Notes: generated by a model from the sequence alone, not told the origin. Numbered from the stretch's first letter, positions 8,479 through 17,389 are shown. The stretch: 64,000 nucleotides of DNA from Sva-07 sp963741755 (GCA_963741755.1 CAVUJG010000014.1:46793-110792); one strand, 5' to 3'. Numbers and translations: made by a program.

Positions 8479-9703
8479 TCAGCTCCGGAGGAGATCTTTG
8501 GCGATCGCGGTGATCTGGATCTCGTCGGTGCCAGCGTAGATCTGCAGCACCTTGGCGTCGCGGGCGAGCTGTTCCACCCGGAACTCGCTCATGTAGCCGT
8601 TGCCGCCGAACAGCTGCACCGCCTCGAGGGCGACCTCGGTGGCGGCGCGAGCCGAGTAGAGCTTCATCGCCGACGCCTCGGCCAGCGTCATCGTCACGCC
8701 CGGCGGCGCCCATCTCCATCGTGCGGAACACGAGGTTCTGCACGTTGAGGCGGGCGACCTCCATCCGGGCGAGCTTGTCCTGGATCAGCTGGAACTCGCC
8801 GATCGGCTTGCCGAACTGCACACGATCCTTCGCGTACTGCACGCTCAGTTGCAGGCACTCCTCGATGATCCCGAGCGCCATTGCGGCGACGCCGGAACGT
8901 TCCTGCTGGAAGGTGGCCTTCGCTCCGTCGCGTCCGCCCGCCGGGAGATCCTCGGTCTCGCCGATCAGGCGGTCCCGTCCGACGCGGACGTCGTCGAGGA
9001 ACAGCTGGCCGGTGGGGGAGGAGTGCATCCCCATCTTGCGCAGCGGCTTCGACTGTTCGAAGCCAGGCATGCCACGGTCGAGGACGAACGACAGGACCTT
9101 TCGCTGGTCCGGCGGGGTCTCGCCATCGTCGAGCTTGCAGATGAAGACCGTGGTGTCCGCGTACGGGCCGTTCGTGATGAAGGTCTTCGATCCGTTGAGG
9201 ATGTACTCGTCGCCGTCGCGTCGGGCCGTCGAGCGCATCGAGCCGAACGCATCGGAGCCGCTGCCCGGCTCGGTGATCGCCCACGCGCCGATCTTGTCCA
9301 TCGTGAGCAGGTCGAGCGCCCAGCGCTCCTTCTGGGCGATCGTTCCCTTCGACATGATCGCCGCTGACGTGAGACCCATCGACACGCCCATTGCCGTCAC
9401 CATGCCCGGACACACCCGGCACAGCTCGATGATCGGGATCAACGACATCCCACCGCCGTCGCCGCCGGCTTTCTTCTCCGGCACGTCTGCGCCCGCCTCG
9501 ATCGCCCGTTCGCGCTCGATGCCCTTCTTGAAGCTCTCGCGAGCCATCGCATCCATTCCGAATGTCGCGAACAGCTTGCGCAGGATGTCGTAGGGGGGAA
9601 GGTCGCCGTGTTCGAGTTCGTCGACATGCGGACGGATCTCGTCGTCGACGAAGCGCTTGACCGCCTCGCGGATCATCTGGTGCTCGTCACTCCACTGGAA
9701 CAT
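8479..9703 (-). pseudogene. Acyl-CoA dehydrogenase, one frameshift near 8700
   Basis: The first 333 or so residues (MFQWSDEHQMIREAVKRFVDDEI, WAITEPGSGSDAFGS, FITNGPYADTTVFI, YAKDRVQFGKPIGEFQLIQ) and a separate downstream frame (VALEAVQLFGGNGYMSEF, LQIYAGTDEIQITAIA) together make a complete FAD-dependent acyl-CoA dehydrogenase of about 408 residues. One extra base in a GC run near 8700 shifts the frame just after FRTMEMGAAG. Without the shift the gene stops at 8479, five bases before the hydrolase ATG. A GAGGAGG ribosome-binding site precedes the ATG. The reaction is alpha,beta-dehydrogenation of an acyl-CoA; chain-length preference cannot be read. Confidence 0.85.
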
Positions 9704-9778
9704 CGTGTGGCCTCCTCAGGTCCCGAATCGTCAAACGCGATCGTACGGACCGCGTCGCTCAGCGCCGAAACGCAGCGC

Positions 9779-9825
9779 TTCTCGTGAACAAGATCACGTC
9801 GGGTGCGTGGATTTGTTCACGAGAA
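9779..9825. repeat. Inverted repeat family C, copy 2
   Basis: Arms TTCTCGTGAACAA and TTGTTCACGAGAA flank a partly conserved centre. The copy lies between divergent genes, just upstream of the epoxide-hydrolase-like gene. Compare 4441-4483. Confidence 0.85.
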
Positions 9826-9860
9826 CGGGCGGGATCGAGCGGATCACTACGATCGCCAAC

Positions 9861-10244
9861 ATGTCCCCGTCGGAGATCGTCACCGCCTTCATCGAAGCCA
9901 TCGAACGCAAGGACGTCGCAGCCGCGGCGGCGATGGCGTCACCGTCGATCTCCTACGAGAACATGCCGATGCAGCCGATCGTCGGCCGCGAGGCGATGGC
10001 CGCGACGCTGGAGATGTTCCTCGGCAGCGCCAACGAGGTCGACTGGGTGATCGTCCGTCAGCACGAGGTGGGCAACGTGGTGTTCAACGAGCGCATCGAT
10101 CGGTTCCAGATCGGCGATGGATGGCTCGAGCTGCCACTCGCCGGCGTGTTCGAAGTCGACGCCGACGGCCTGATCACGCTCTGGCGCGACTACTTCGATC
10201 TTGCGAGCTACCAGCGTCAACTGGCAGAACTCACCGGAGCCTGA
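9861..10244 (+). CDS. Limonene-1,2-epoxide hydrolase-like protein (SnoaL/NTF2 fold)
   Basis: The 127-residue protein carries the polar set typical of limonene-epoxide hydrolases: Y-x-N in ISYENMP, R-x-D in ERIDRFQ, and a C-terminal Asp in LWRDYFDLASY. In that family these residues position water to open an epoxide, so hydrolase activity is plausible, though many NTF2-fold relatives have other roles. ATG 9861 follows TACGAT by 7 nt, fitting a leaderless transcript. It stands alone between a repeat and a convergent membrane-protein gene. Confidence 0.75.
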   Translation: MSPSEIVTAFIEAIERKDVAAAAAMASPSISYENMPMQPIVGREAMAATLEMFLGSANEVDWVIVRQHEVGNVVFNERIDRFQIGDGWLELPLAGVFEVDADGLITLWRDYFDLASYQRQLAELTGA

Positions 10245-10259
10245 ACGCCCGGGTCGTGC

Positions 10260-11069
10260 TCAGCGGCTCCAGCTGCGTTCGTCGCGGTATCGGCCGACGT
10301 TGAGGGGTGTCGAATGTTGGCGTCGATCGCGGCGGCTGCTGGTGCCGAACACGATGAGCGCGGCGACCACCAGGCAGGCAACGGCGAGCAGCAGGGTCAG
10401 ATTTCGGTGATGGTTCGCGAGGCGTGCGAACACGTCCATCCAGAGGTCGTCGGAGAACGCCGGGAGGATCAGCAGCGGCACGAGGTAGCCGAAGACGACC
10501 AGCGATCCTGCCGTCGCCGCGAACAACACCCCGAGCGCGAACGTGCCCTCGCCTCGTTCCGGGCGAAGGAAGATGCCGGCGATCGCGATGAGCAACCCGA
10601 TCCCCAACGTGCCCAGTGCCACCCACGCGAGCCAGTCGTCGAGGAACGCCACCGACCCGACTCGCTGGACCGGCAACGTCAGCGGCGGTGCCTCACCGAC
10701 GAGTTCGTTGCGGACGATGTTGACCTGCTCCTGCGCCGTGATCACCACGGGTCGATCGAACGAGCCGATCAGCCGAGCGTGTGCGTCTCCGACGACGTCG
10801 CTCATCAACGCAGCGCCCTCCGGGATGCGTGCGATCTGTTCGATGAACTCCCTGAGTTCTGCCGGTGACTGGCTGAGGATCGGCGCATCGGCCCCGGCGA
10901 CGATCGTTGCGATCTGTCCACGGATCTCCTCGTCGCCCAGAATCGAGTGGGCGACATCCGAGTCGTTGGACGGTGTGAACGCGACTCGCTGCAGCCACCA
11001 GACGCCCACCGAGAGCGCCACGAGCGCGGCGGCGACGATCAACATCAGGCCCCCGAGCGATCTCCGCAT
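10260..11069 (-). CDS. Four-helix membrane protein of unknown function
   Basis: The 269-residue protein has one N-terminal transmembrane segment (GGLMLIVAAALVALSVGVWW), a soluble region of about 120 residues outside the membrane (DDSDVAHSILGDEEIRGQI-like), then three closely spaced hydrophobic segments near residues 155-250, and a basic Arg-rich tail. I recognise no family. ATG 11069 was chosen because CAGACT lies 6 nt upstream and the longer frame reads into the divergent DUF983 promoter. Confidence 0.65.
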   Translation of the reverse strand: MRRSLGGLMLIVAAALVALSVGVWWLQRVAFTPSNDSDVAHSILGDEEIRGQIATIVAGADAPILSQSPAELREFIEQIARIPEGAALMSDVVGDAHARLIGSFDRPVVITAQEQVNIVRNELVGEAPPLTLPVQRVGSVAFLDDWLAWVALGTLGIGLLIAIAGIFLRPERGEGTFALGVLFAATAGSLVVFGYLVPLLILPAFSDDLWMDVFARLANHHRNLTLLLAVACLVVAALIVFGTSSRRDRRQHSTPLNVGRYRDERSWSR

Positions 11070-11107
11070 TTTGAGAGTCTGACAAATCTCGCGCGTAACC
11101 TTGAATC

Positions 11108-11554
11108 GTGAAGCGACCTGGCATCCCCCGCATGTTCCTTCGAGGGGCTTTTCGGCACTGTGCGTGGTGTGGCGGGAGGGGTGCATTCTTCATCGGATGG
11201 TTCAAGAAAGCAGAGCACTGCCAGTCGTGCGGGCTCAAGTGGCGCCGCGACGATGTCGGCTACGAACTCGGCGCGGCAGCGATGACGGCGATCATCACGT
11301 TCGGACCCTTGATGCTCGTTCTCGGCGCCATGGTGGCGGTCACCTGGCCGGAGGTGAACACCGTTCCGATGTTCATCGTGCTCGTCGTGCTGGCGGTGGT
11401 CTTGCCCTTCTTCACCTATGGGCCTGCGTACTGCATGTGGCAGGCGGTCGACATCCTGCTGCGACCGCCGGAACCGGACGACTTCGAGATCGTCGGCGAC
11501 ATCACGCCCGACGCCGACGCCGACGCCGATTCGGCATCCGATCTCGGCAACTGA
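11108..11554 (+). CDS. DUF983 family zinc-ribbon membrane protein
   Basis: The 148-residue protein begins with a C-x2-C ... C-x2-C ribbon (HCAWCGGRGAFF, EHCQSCGLKWRRDD), followed by two transmembrane segments (IITFGPLMLVLGAMVAVTW and FIVLVVLAVVLPFFTYGPAY) and an acidic tail, the DUF983 layout. The function is unknown. GTG 11108 follows TAACCT by 6 nt, the leaderless pattern. The gene diverges from the four-helix membrane protein gene. Confidence 0.8.
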   Translation: MKRPGIPRMFLRGAFRHCAWCGGRGAFFIGWFKKAEHCQSCGLKWRRDDVGYELGAAAMTAIITFGPLMLVLGAMVAVTWPEVNTVPMFIVLVVLAVVLPFFTYGPAYCMWQAVDILLRPPEPDDFEIVGDITPDADADADSASDLGN

Positions 11555-11657
11555 ACCCTTCTCGTTTGCGTAGCGTTCCCGGCGGGACGTGCCACTGGGA
11601 GGCGAACACACGCGATGACGTCCGGGTCGATGGGCGTTCGTTCGCACGATGCTTGAC

Positions 11658-11671
11658 CGAACGACTGTTCG
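11658..11671. promoter_or_regulatory. LexA (SOS) box upstream of recA
   Basis: CGAACGACTGTTCG is a perfect CGAAC-N4-GTTCG palindrome, the actinobacterial LexA operator. It lies about 150 nt before the recA start, so recA is very likely SOS-inducible. Confidence 0.8.
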
Positions 11672-11820
11672 TTGGTTACAGTGCTGTCATTCGGTTGCCT
11701 GAGCGACCCGAACGACATCCCGATCAACCATCCCGATCAACTCTGTGACACCCCCTCTCTACGGTGCACATCACCAACCGCACCGGGTTCGCCCGCCGCA
11801 CCACGAAAGCGAGACACGAC

Positions 11821-12885
11821 ATGAGCAACGACCGAGACAAGGCACTCGAGATGGCGCTGGCCCAGATCGACAAGCAGTTCGGCAAGGGCGCCATCATGAA
11901 GATGGGCGAGCGCACCAACATGGCCATCGAGGTCGTGCCGACCGGCGCGTTGGCGCTCGATCTTGCCCTCGGCGTGGGTGGTCTGCCCCGCGGCCGCATC
12001 ACCGAGATCTACGGCCCCGAGTCGTCGGGTAAGTCCACGCTGGCCATGCACGTAGTCGCCGAGGCCCAGCGCAACGGCGGTGTGTGTGCCTACATCGATG
12101 CCGAGCACGCGATGGATCCCGTGTACGCCCGGGCGATCGGTGTCGACGTCGATCAGCTCCTCATCTCTCAGCCCGACACGGGCGAGCAGGCGCTCGAGAT
12201 CTGCGACATGCTCACCCGTTCGGGTGCCATCGACGTCATCGTGGTCGACTCGGTCGCGGCGCTCACACCCCGCGCCGAGATCGAAGGCGAGATGGGCGAC
12301 ACTCACGTCGGTCTGCAGGCTCGGCTGATGAGCCAGGCCTTGCGCAAGCTCACGGGCAACATCAACAAGACCAACACGATCGTCATCTTCATCAACCAGC
12401 TCCGCGAGAAGATCGGCGTGATGTTCGGTTCGCCCGAGACCACCCCGGGCGGTCGGGCACTGAAGTTCTACTCGTCGGTGCGTCTCGACATCCGTCGGAT
12501 CGAATCGTTGAAGGATGGCGCCGAAGTGGTGGGCAACCGCACTCGCGTCAAGGTCGTCAAGAACAAGGTGTCGCCCCCGTTCCGTCAGGCCGAGTTCGAC
12601 ATCATGTACGGCCAGGGCATCAGCCGTGAGGGCTCGCTGATCGACTTGTCGGTCGACCTCGGCATCGTGAAGAAGTCGGGTGCCTGGTTCACCTACGAGG
12701 GTGAGCAGTTGGGCCAGGGCCGCGAGAAGGCCAAGGACTACCTCAAGCAGAACCCCGAGATCATGATGGAGATCAGCGACAAGGTACTGACGGTGTCGGG
12801 CCTCAAGAAGTCCGACGAACCAGAGGTTGCCGACGTCGCCGACGAGTTCTCCGAGGCCGACGAGGCCCCGATCGACCTCGGTTGA
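11821..12885 (+). CDS. recA: Recombinase RecA
   Basis: The 354-residue protein is RecA, which forms ATP-dependent filaments on single-stranded DNA, drives strand exchange, and stimulates LexA self-cleavage. Visible parts are the GKGAIMKMGE N-terminal region, Walker A GPESSGKST, Walker B VIVVDSVAAL, the L2-region GNINKTNTIVIFINQLREK, the FGSPETTPGGRALKFY segment and an acidic C-terminal tail. Length is standard and there is no intein. ATG 11821 gives the usual N-terminus (MSNDRDKALEMALAQIDKQF). A LexA box lies upstream. No recX is seen directly downstream. Confidence 0.98.
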   Translation: MSNDRDKALEMALAQIDKQFGKGAIMKMGERTNMAIEVVPTGALALDLALGVGGLPRGRITEIYGPESSGKSTLAMHVVAEAQRNGGVCAYIDAEHAMDPVYARAIGVDVDQLLISQPDTGEQALEICDMLTRSGAIDVIVVDSVAALTPRAEIEGEMGDTHVGLQARLMSQALRKLTGNINKTNTIVIFINQLREKIGVMFGSPETTPGGRALKFYSSVRLDIRRIESLKDGAEVVGNRTRVKVVKNKVSPPFRQAEFDIMYGQGISREGSLIDLSVDLGIVKKSGAWFTYEGEQLGQGREKAKDYLKQNPEIMMEISDKVLTVSGLKKSDEPEVADVADEFSEADEAPIDLG

Positions 12886-12955
12886 GTGTTCGGATCGGAC
12901 TGCGACCGCAGCGAACGGGTTCGGTCATGATGGGACGCCAACCCAGGAGGCCCTC

Positions 12956-13390
12956 ATGACCGTTCCCCATCGCATCTCGATCGTCACGTTCGGTGTTGCC
13001 GACCTCGCGAGGTCGACCGCGTTCTACGAGTCGCTCGGCTGGAAGAAGTCGAGCTCGTCCATGCCGACGATCACCTTCTTCGACACCGTCGGGCCGGTGT
13101 TCGGGCTCTACGAGTGGTCGGCGCTCGCCGACGACGCCAACGTCCCGGCCGAAGGATCGGGCTTCCGCGGCGTCACGCTGGCCATGAATCTCGCATCGAC
13201 CGACGAAGTCGACGAGGTGTTCGCCGAGTGGATCTCGGCTGGCGCTGCGTCAGTCGTCGAGCCACACACGGCGTTCTGGGGCGGCTACTCGTCGTACGTC
13301 GCCGATCCCGACGGACACCTCTGGGAGATCGCGCACAATCCGTACGCTCGACTCGATGGGGACGGCCGCCTCGTCATGGGTGGCAGCTGA
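12956..13390 (+). CDS. Glyoxalase/bleomycin-resistance (VOC) family protein
   Basis: This 144-residue single VOC domain runs from HRISIVTFGVADLARSTAFYESLGW to GYSSYVADPDGHLWEIAHNPY, the typical opening and closing betaalphabetabetabeta signatures. His and Glu residues in these blocks could coordinate a metal. ATG 12956 has a strong AGGAGG site five bases upstream, unlike the many leaderless genes nearby. It stands alone downstream of recA, and the substrate is unknown. Confidence 0.85.
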   Translation: MTVPHRISIVTFGVADLARSTAFYESLGWKKSSSSMPTITFFDTVGPVFGLYEWSALADDANVPAEGSGFRGVTLAMNLASTDEVDEVFAEWISAGAASVVEPHTAFWGGYSSYVADPDGHLWEIAHNPYARLDGDGRLVMGGS

Positions 13391-13411
13391 CTCCGACGAG
13401 CAGCGAGTCGC

Positions 13412-13867
13412 TCAGTTGAACTCGTAACCGCCCGGCTTGAAGATCATCAGGTACAACGACACCACCAGGATCAGGTGCGTGATGCCGATGCCGGCGGCCA
13501 TGATCTTGCGGGCGTCGTCGGCGGTGTCGGTGAGCGCCGGGCGGATCATGAACCAGCTCACCGCGAGCGCGATCAGCCACAGCAGGATCGTGGCAGTGAC
13601 GAACGGCGTGCCGGCCAAGCTGATCTTGCCCACCCCGGCCATGCCCATGCCGGCGACCCACAGCAGCACGAGCGCTGGGAACACGAGACGCATGTGCAGT
13701 CGAGCAACCTCCGCGGTCGCTCCCGCCCGCTGCAGACGTGGATAGAGGAACAACGGCCCGAAGGCGGCAATGGCCGACAGCAGGTGGACGAAGTACAGAA
13801 TCCGGTAGAGGTCGTAGTTCTCGGGAACGAGGATGGCAAGCACGAGCGGCACGATAGCGAGCGCCAC
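13412..13867 (-). CDS. DUF2269-like integral membrane protein
   Basis: The 151-residue protein has four transmembrane segments, with LYFVHLLSAIAAFGPLFLYP and HMRLVFPALVLLWVAGMGM resembling DUF2269 (predicted integral membrane) proteins. A conserved His in the first helix could bind haem or a metal, but this is not established. The start is GTG 13867, with GTG at 13849 an alternative. The gene diverges from miaB. Confidence 0.65.
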   Translation of the reverse strand: MALAIVPLVLAILVPENYDLYRILYFVHLLSAIAAFGPLFLYPRLQRAGATAEVARLHMRLVFPALVLLWVAGMGMAGVGKISLAGTPFVTATILLWLIALAVSWFMIRPALTDTADDARKIMAAGIGITHLILVVSLYLMIFKPGGYEFN

Positions 13868-13923
13868 TCGTGAATCGCCGATGCCGAACGGGGCGTCATC
13901 TGGCGCCAGTAGCCTCGGACGCC

Positions 13924-15345
13924 ATGTCCCGCAGTTACATCGTGCGCACGTACGGGTGCCAGATGAACGAGCACGACTCCGAGCGGATCTCGGGGCTGCT
14001 GGAAGCCGACGGACTGGTTCGCGCCGCCAGCGAAGCCGACGCCGACGTCGTCGTGCTCAACACGTGCTGCATCCGCGAGAACGCCGACAACAAGCTCTAC
14101 GGCAATCTGGGACATCTCAAGACCTGGAAGGGCGAACGTGAGGGTCGCCAGATCGTGGTGTCGGGTTGCCTGGCGCAGAAGGACCAGGAACTCGTCGCCA
14201 AACGTGCTGGGCACGTCGATGTGGTGATGGGCACCCACAACGTGCACCGCGCCGCCGAACTGCTCGCTCAGGCAACCACCTCCGATCGCCCGATCACCGA
14301 GATCCTCACCGAGGCCGTCATCGACGACCAGGCGCTGTTCCCCTCGGCGCTGCCCGCACGCCGCGAGACGTCGTACAACGCCTGGGTCACCATCCAGATC
14401 GGCTGCGACAACAACTGTGCGTTCTGCATCGTGCCGGCCGTGCGAGGAACCGAGATCAGCCGACCGTACGACGAGATCCTCGCCGAGGTCGCCCAGCTGC
14501 GCGACGACGGCGTCACGGAGGTGACGTTGCTCGGTCAGAACGTCAACAGCTACGGGCGCGATCTCCAGGTGGCGGCGCGTCAGGCCGGCGACGACTCGGT
14601 ACGCCTGCGGCCGTTGTTCGCCGACCTGCTCCGCGACGTCGGTGCCGTCGAGGGAATCCGACGCGTGCGGTACACCAGCCCGCACCCCAAGGACATGCGT
14701 CCCGAGACGTTCGCTGCGATGGCCGAGACCTCTGCGGTGTGCGAGCACCTGCACTACCCGCTGCAATCCGGCAGCGACCGTGTCCTGGCATTGATGCACC
14801 GCGGCTACACCGCCGAGCGATACCTCACCCGCCTCGCCGACGCCCGGGCGACGATCGACGACCTGGCCGTCTCGACCGACATCATCGTCGGGTTCCCCGG
14901 CGAGACCGAGGCGGACTTCGAACAGACCCTCGCCGTCGCGGCCGAGGCCGAGTACGACTACGCCTACACGTTCATCTTCTCGCCTCGCGAGGGGACCGAG
15001 GCGGCGTCGATGGAGGCCGACTTCGTCGACCCGGCGGTTGTCACCGAGCGATTCGAACGGCTCCGCCTCGTCGTCGAGCGATCGGCGCTGCGCCGCCATG
15101 AGGCACGAGTCGGACGGATCGAGGAAGTGCTCGTCGAGGGCCCGAGCAAGCGCGACCCCGCGGTCACCAGCGGCCGGACGCGCCAGAACAAGCTGGTGCA
15201 CTTCGTGCCGCCACGTCCGCTGCGCACCGGAAGCTACGCCACCGTCGAGATCACGCGCGGGGCGCCGCACTTCCTCGAGGGCACCTTCGTCGAGTTCATC
15301 TCAGAGCCCACTCACAAGCTCCGCATCCCTGTCGCAGCCCTCTGA
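13924..15345 (+). CDS. miaB: tRNA-2-methylthio-N6-dimethylallyladenosine synthase
   Basis: The 473-residue radical-SAM methylthiotransferase adds the ms2 group to i6A37 in tRNAs reading UNN codons. The N-terminal UPF0004 domain carries its three cluster cysteines (RTYGCQMNEHDSE, NTCCIREN, VSGCLAQ). The radical-SAM motif is CDNNCAFC, followed by LLGQNVNSYG, LHYPLQSGSD, STDIIVGFPGETEADF and a C-terminal TRAM domain. ATG 13924 follows TAGCCT by 8 nt. The gene precedes miaA, which makes its i6A substrate. Confidence 0.97.
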   Translation: MSRSYIVRTYGCQMNEHDSERISGLLEADGLVRAASEADADVVVLNTCCIRENADNKLYGNLGHLKTWKGEREGRQIVVSGCLAQKDQELVAKRAGHVDVVMGTHNVHRAAELLAQATTSDRPITEILTEAVIDDQALFPSALPARRETSYNAWVTIQIGCDNNCAFCIVPAVRGTEISRPYDEILAEVAQLRDDGVTEVTLLGQNVNSYGRDLQVAARQAGDDSVRLRPLFADLLRDVGAVEGIRRVRYTSPHPKDMRPETFAAMAETSAVCEHLHYPLQSGSDRVLALMHRGYTAERYLTRLADARATIDDLAVSTDIIVGFPGETEADFEQTLAVAAEAEYDYAYTFIFSPREGTEAASMEADFVDPAVVTERFERLRLVVERSALRRHEARVGRIEEVLVEGPSKRDPAVTSGRTRQNKLVHFVPPRPLRTGSYATVEITRGAPHFLEGTFVEFISEPTHKLRIPVAAL

Positions 15346-15375
15346 GCGCCCGGTCGGGGAAGTAGCGTCGGCAGG

Positions 15376-15678
15376 ATGAGTGAGGCGAGTGTCGATCCGC
15401 AGCTGGCCGAGTACCGCGCCAGCATCGACAACATCGACGCGGCATTGGTGCACCTGCTCGCCGAACGGTTCAAGATCACCAAGGCGGTCGGCCGCTACAA
15501 GGCCACCGTTGAACTCCCGGCGGCCGACGAGGACCGAGAACGAGTCCAGATCGAACGACTCCGAGCGCTCGCCGAGCAGTCCGGGCTCGATCCGGCATTC
15601 ACCGAGAAGTTCCTGCGGTTCATCGTTGCCGAAGTGATCCACCACCATCAGCGCATCGCTGAGGGCGAGCAACTCTGA
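15376..15678 (+). CDS. Chorismate mutase, AroQ (type II) class
   Basis: The 100-residue all-helical protein fits AroQ chorismate mutase, which converts chorismate to prephenate for Phe and Tyr synthesis. It reads YRASIDNIDAALVHLLAERFKITKAVGRYK in helix 1, with active-site-type Arg and Lys, then DEDRERVQIERLRALAEQ, and a final helix with FIVAEVIHHHQRI. ATG 15376 follows TAGCGT by 7 nt. Its stop overlaps the probable CTG start of miaA. The class II DAHP synthase at 48.5 kb is the entry enzyme of the same pathway. Confidence 0.88.
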   Translation: MSEASVDPQLAEYRASIDNIDAALVHLLAERFKITKAVGRYKATVELPAADEDRERVQIERLRALAEQSGLDPAFTEKFLRFIVAEVIHHHQRIAEGEQL

Positions 15679-16589
15679 GAACCTCACCGCCGACTCGGGT
15701 TGCGATCGTCGGTTCGACCGCCTCGGGCAAGTCAGCCGTCGCGATGGCGGTGGCACGAGTGCTCGGCGACGTCGAACTCGTCTCGATCGACAGCATGCAG
15801 GTGTACCGAGGGATGGACATCGGCACGGCCAAGCCGACGGCCGCGGAGCGAGCTGAGATTCCGCACCAACTGCTCGACCTGGTCGAGCCGACCGACGAGT
15901 TCACCGTCGCCGACTTCCGTGACGCCTACGCCGACGCGCTCGCCGACATCAGCGGACGCCACCACCGAGCACTGCTCGTCGGCGGCACTGGCCTGTACCA
16001 CCGAGTGGTGATCGACGACTTCGACTTGCCCGGACAGTGGCCCGATGTGCGCGCCGACCTCGACGCCGACCTCGACACGGCGGCGCTCTTCGAACGGTTG
16101 CGAACGCTTGACCCCGCGGCGGCAGCCAAGATGGAGCCGAGCAACCGCCGACGCATCGTTCGCGCGCTCGAAGTGACACTCGGCAGCGGACGGGTCTTCA
16201 GCTCGTTCGGGCCCGGCGTCGACGACTACTCACCGTCGCCGGTACGCCAGATCGGGCTGCGTTGGCCCCGCGAGGTGATCACCGATCGGATCGCTCGTCG
16301 CGTCGAGCGGATGATCGCCGACGGCCTGGTCGACGAAGTCAGGTCGCTCGCCACCGCTGGCTTCTCCCGAACGGCAGCCCAAGCCCTCGGCTACAAGGAA
16401 ACTCTGGAGATGATCGACGGCAGGATCGACCAGGATGAGGCGGTCGCCATGATCGTCGCCCGCACCCGCCAGTTCGCCGTCCGCCAGGAGCGATGGTTCC
16501 GTCGTGATCCACGCGTACGCTGGATCGACGTCGAACATGATGCCGTGGCCGAGGCAGCGCCCATCGTGATCGACGCTCTGACCGCATGA
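15675..16589 (+). CDS. miaA: tRNA dimethylallyltransferase
   Basis: The roughly 304-residue MiaA transfers dimethylallyl to A37 of UNN-reading tRNAs, the step before MiaB. Visible are the P-loop VGSTASGKSAVAMAVA, SIDSMQVYRGMDIGTAKP, GGTGLYHRVVIDD and, near the C-terminus, QALGYKE and TRQFAVRQERWFRRDPRVRW. The first canonical ATG in frame (15744) would delete the P-loop. A stop at 15660-15662 bounds the frame and no ATG or GTG precedes the P-loop. I therefore place the start at CTG 15675, which overlaps the chorismate mutase stop as CTGA. A sequence error is the alternative. The 3' end overlaps dapF by ATGA. Confidence 0.88.
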   Translation: MRTSPPTRVAIVGSTASGKSAVAMAVARVLGDVELVSIDSMQVYRGMDIGTAKPTAAERAEIPHQLLDLVEPTDEFTVADFRDAYADALADISGRHHRALLVGGTGLYHRVVIDDFDLPGQWPDVRADLDADLDTAALFERLRTLDPAAAAKMEPSNRRRIVRALEVTLGSGRVFSSFGPGVDDYSPSPVRQIGLRWPREVITDRIARRVERMIADGLVDEVRSLATAGFSRTAAQALGYKETLEMIDGRIDQDEAVAMIVARTRQFAVRQERWFRRDPRVRWIDVEHDAVAEAAPIVIDALTA

Positions 16590-17389
16590 CGACGCTGACC
16601 CTCACCAAACACCACGGCTTGGGCAACGACTTCCTCGTCGCGTTCCATCCCGAGGTCGACGACCTCGCCGACTTGGCCCGGCAGCTGTGCGATCGCCGTC
16701 GCGGCGTCGGCGCCGACGGTCTGTTGGTCGCCGAGTCTGCCGACGGCTACGCGGCACGAATGACGCTCTACAACGCCGACGGGTCGCGGGCGGAGATGAG
16801 TGGCAACGGCATCCGCTGCTTCGCGCAGGCGCTCGCCGAACGCCGTGGCGACCTGTCGGACCAGCTGATTCTCACCGATGCCGGCGACCGGCTGGTGGTG
16901 CTCGACGCCACCGACGACCCCGCCACGGTCACCGCCCGTGTCGAAATGGGCGATGTGTCGCCGCTCGACGAACCGTCCGGGTGGGCGGCGCTCGGTTGCC
17001 ACCCCGATCGCCCGGTGGCTCACCTCAGCCTCGGCAATCCGCACAGCGTGGTCGGCGTCGACGAAGTGGCCGCGGTCGACCTCGCACACCTCGGCACGCA
17101 GGTCCCGCAGGTCAACCTCGAGATCGTCGAGCCGGGACCCGAGGCGAATGCGATCACGATGCGCGTCCACGAACGGGGTGCCGGCATCACGGAAGCCTGC
17201 GGCACCGGAGCGTGTGCTGCGGCGTACGCCGCCCGATCGTGGGGGTTGGTCGCCCGTAACGCCGGCGACGTGATCGTGCACATGGACGGCGGAACGGCCA
17301 CGGTCAGCTTCTCTGTCGACGCACCCGAACGGGCGGTCCTCACAGGTCCCGCCACGTTCATCGCCACCATCGAGGTGGACATCGCATGA
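16586..17389 (+). CDS. dapF: Diaminopimelate epimerase
   Basis: The 267-residue cofactor-independent epimerase converts LL- to meso-diaminopimelate for lysine and peptidoglycan. Both catalytic cysteines are present: SGNGIRCFAQ in the N-terminal half and TEACGTGACAAAYA in the C-terminal half. KHHGLGNDFLV and YNADGSRAEMSGNG are substrate-binding blocks. Start and stop overlap miaA and hflX by ATGA, so it is translated within a coupled operon. A dapC-like aminotransferase two genes downstream belongs to the same pathway. Confidence 0.97.
   Translation: MTTLTLTKHHGLGNDFLVAFHPEVDDLADLARQLCDRRRGVGADGLLVAESADGYAARMTLYNADGSRAEMSGNGIRCFAQALAERRGDLSDQLILTDAGDRLVVLDATDDPATVTARVEMGDVSPLDEPSGWAALGCHPDRPVAHLSLGNPHSVVGVDEVAAVDLAHLGTQVPQVNLEIVEPGPEANAITMRVHERGAGITEACGTGACAAAYAARSWGLVARNAGDVIVHMDGGTATVSFSVDAPERAVLTGPATFIATIEVDIA

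Noticed and set aside
7214..9703. A single 829-residue acyl-CoA dehydrogenase/beta-lactamase fusion protein
   Set aside because: The true dehydrogenase C-terminus lies in another frame and ends before a good hydrolase start; the fusion frame between them has no homology-like sequence.
12908..12925. LexA box at GCGAACGGGTTCGG near the recA 3' end
   Set aside because: The half-sites are only two bases apart instead of four and no SOS-type gene start is adjacent.
13573..15270. A 565-residue minus-strand frame opposite miaB
   Set aside because: It is antisense to the strongly conserved miaB frame and has no domain features.
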